The notes beneath the pieces are model-generated. The model searched no databases and had not been told where the DNA came from. It saw only the letters and a program-made list of their open reading frames with translations. Below are positions 63,243-64,000 of a stretch of 64,000 bases of DNA, piece by piece. This DNA comes from Sphingobacteriales bacterium UTBCD1 (lineage in GTDB: Bacteria > Bacteroidota > Bacteroidia > Chitinophagales > Chitinophagaceae). The stretch lies in the NCBI GenBank assembly GCA_002066995.1, contig MWTC01000016.1, positions 1 to 64,000 of the forward strand, in the 5' to 3' direction. Each line of letters starts with the position of its first letter. Positions within the stretch are counted from its first letter, which is position 1. The translations under genes were made by a program, and so were the position numbers.

Positions 63243-64000
63243 ATGAAAGGCAGCCGTGAAGTATTATATATGTCCTATGATGGCATGACGGATCCGTTGG
63301 GCCAGTCGCAGGTACTTCCCTATATAGTTGGATTATCAATGGCAGGCTACCGGTTCACCCTGATCAGTTGTGAGAAGCCTGATCGGTTTGCAGCCGGAAA
63401 AAATGTTATACAGAAAATCTGTGATGACAACCAAATTGAATGGCATCCCCTGAATTATACAAAACATCCTCCTATATTGTCAACAGTTTTTGATCTCAGG
63501 AAAATGTGGAGGCTTGCGATGCGGCTGCAAAAAGAAAAATTTTTTTCATTGGTTCATTGCAGGGGCTATATCACTTCAATAGCCGGGTTGGAGATGAAGA
63601 GGAAATATGGTGTGCCCTTTTTATTTGATATGCGTGGATTTTGGGCTGATGAAAAAGTGGATGCAGGCGCCTGGAAACTCACCAATCCTGTTTACAGGCC
63701 GGTATATAAATACTTTAAAAGAAAGGAGAGTGAATTTCTGAGTGAATCGGATAAGGTGATCAGCCTGACACATAAAGGAGCAGAGGAAATGCTCAAGTGG
63801 GGAGTAAAAGGCCTGACCCCTGATAAAATATCAGTGATACCCTGTGCAGCAGATACAGATCTCTTCAACCCGGAGCAGGTCTCGTCTGAAATGAAAGATT
63901 CTCTGAAAAAGAAACTGGGAATCCGTAATGATGATATTGTGATTTCCTATTTAGGAAGCATAGGCACCTGGTATATGCTGGATGAAATGTTATCCTTCTT
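63243..64000 (+). CDS. Glycosyltransferase family 4, partial at right edge
   Basis: The open frame begins at ATG 63243, 8 bp after the DUF4838 stop, and runs off the window (252 codons seen). It begins SREVLYMSYDGMTDPLGQSQ followed by VLPYIVGLSMAGYRFTLISC, a common start of GT4 enzymes in exopolysaccharide clusters. FDMRGFWADEKVDAGAWK is the typical acceptor-side motif, and IPCAADTDLFNP leads into the donor domain. The catalytic E-x7-E lies beyond the edge. Confidence 0.87.
   Translation, partial: MKGSREVLYMSYDGMTDPLGQSQVLPYIVGLSMAGYRFTLISCEKPDRFAAGKNVIQKICDDNQIEWHPLNYTKHPPILSTVFDLRKMWRLAMRLQKEKFFSLVHCRGYITSIAGLEMKRKYGVPFLFDMRGFWADEKVDAGAWKLTNPVYRPVYKYFKRKESEFLSESDKVISLTHKGAEEMLKWGVKGLTPDKISVIPCAADTDLFNPEQVSSEMKDSLKKKLGIRNDDIVISYLGSIGTWYMLDEMLSF

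Overview
The window looks like chromosomal DNA of a Bacteroidota bacterium, most probably of the Chitinophagaceae type. The grounds are moderate-to-low GC, promoters of the Bacteroidota form TTTG-N19-TAnnTTTG (clearest near 8029 and 30834), weak use of Shine-Dalgarno sites, a fused isobutyryl-CoA mutase, a PA0069-type radical SAM protein, DUF1343/NamZ, DUF5009, DUF4838 and an UpxY-type NusG paralogue. No rRNA, tRNA, CRISPR array or insertion sequence was found. All family names come from reading motifs; no database search was run. The left half (1-30.1 kb) is mostly housekeeping. It holds an ECF sigma/anti-sigma/outer-membrane barrel set (47-2574), glycine C-acetyltransferase (3044-4237), a persulfide dioxygenase-rhodanese protein with an ArsR regulator (4788-6628), TsaB with a shortened 3-hydroxyacyl-CoA dehydrogenase relative (6712-8019), RidA, an M1 aminopeptidase, a MurU/AmgK-like amino-sugar pair (10605-12788), IcmF (12872-16291), an NfeD-SPFH membrane pair, a macroglobulin-like/TonB-plug protein, and a peptidoglycan amidase lipoprotein. 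At 22040-26223 a tight leftward run (umuD-like, umuC, unknown 166-aa gene, SRAP, NamZ) joined by TAATG overlaps forms a DNA-damage-type operon, divergent from a 2H phosphoesterase and a radical SAM protein. From about 30.2 kb to the right edge lies a surface polysaccharide cluster, almost entirely rightward: WbpD-like acetyltransferase, UpxY antiterminator behind a good promoter, Wza, Wzc tyrosine kinase, UDP-sugar epimerase, RfbB, RfbA, a WlbA-like dehydrogenase, a legionaminic-acid-type CMP-nonulosonate pathway (LegC, NeuD/LegH, NeuB/LegI, NeuC/LegG, PtmE-like guanylyltransferase, LegF-like CMP transferase), an acetamidino module (HisF-like, HisH-like, PseA/WbpG-like), glycosyltransferases, the Wzx flippase, acyltransferases, asparagine synthase and a DUF4838 protein. 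No Wzy polymerase, initiating sugar-phosphate transferase, RfbC/RfbD or LegB was recognised; some may lie beyond the right edge. Inside this cluster, 36.8-43.3 kb is an accessory zone with the most unusual sequence. Three arrays of one 10-bp repeat family fill the gaps around a four-helix-bundle (S23) gene and rfbA, in +, - and + orientation, and touch the 3' ends of rfbB and rfbA. Beyond them lie a DUF6922/AbiEii toxin-antitoxin pair whose toxin carries an in-frame TGA, covarying inverted repeats directly before an AAA+/DUF4143 ATPase gene, and a 210-bp direct repeat flanking an AT-rich methyltransferase gene. Other points of note are an UmuD homologue lacking both catalytic residues, a kinase fused to a RapZ C-terminal domain beside MurU, and a HisF-like protein with Glu at a catalytic Asp position.
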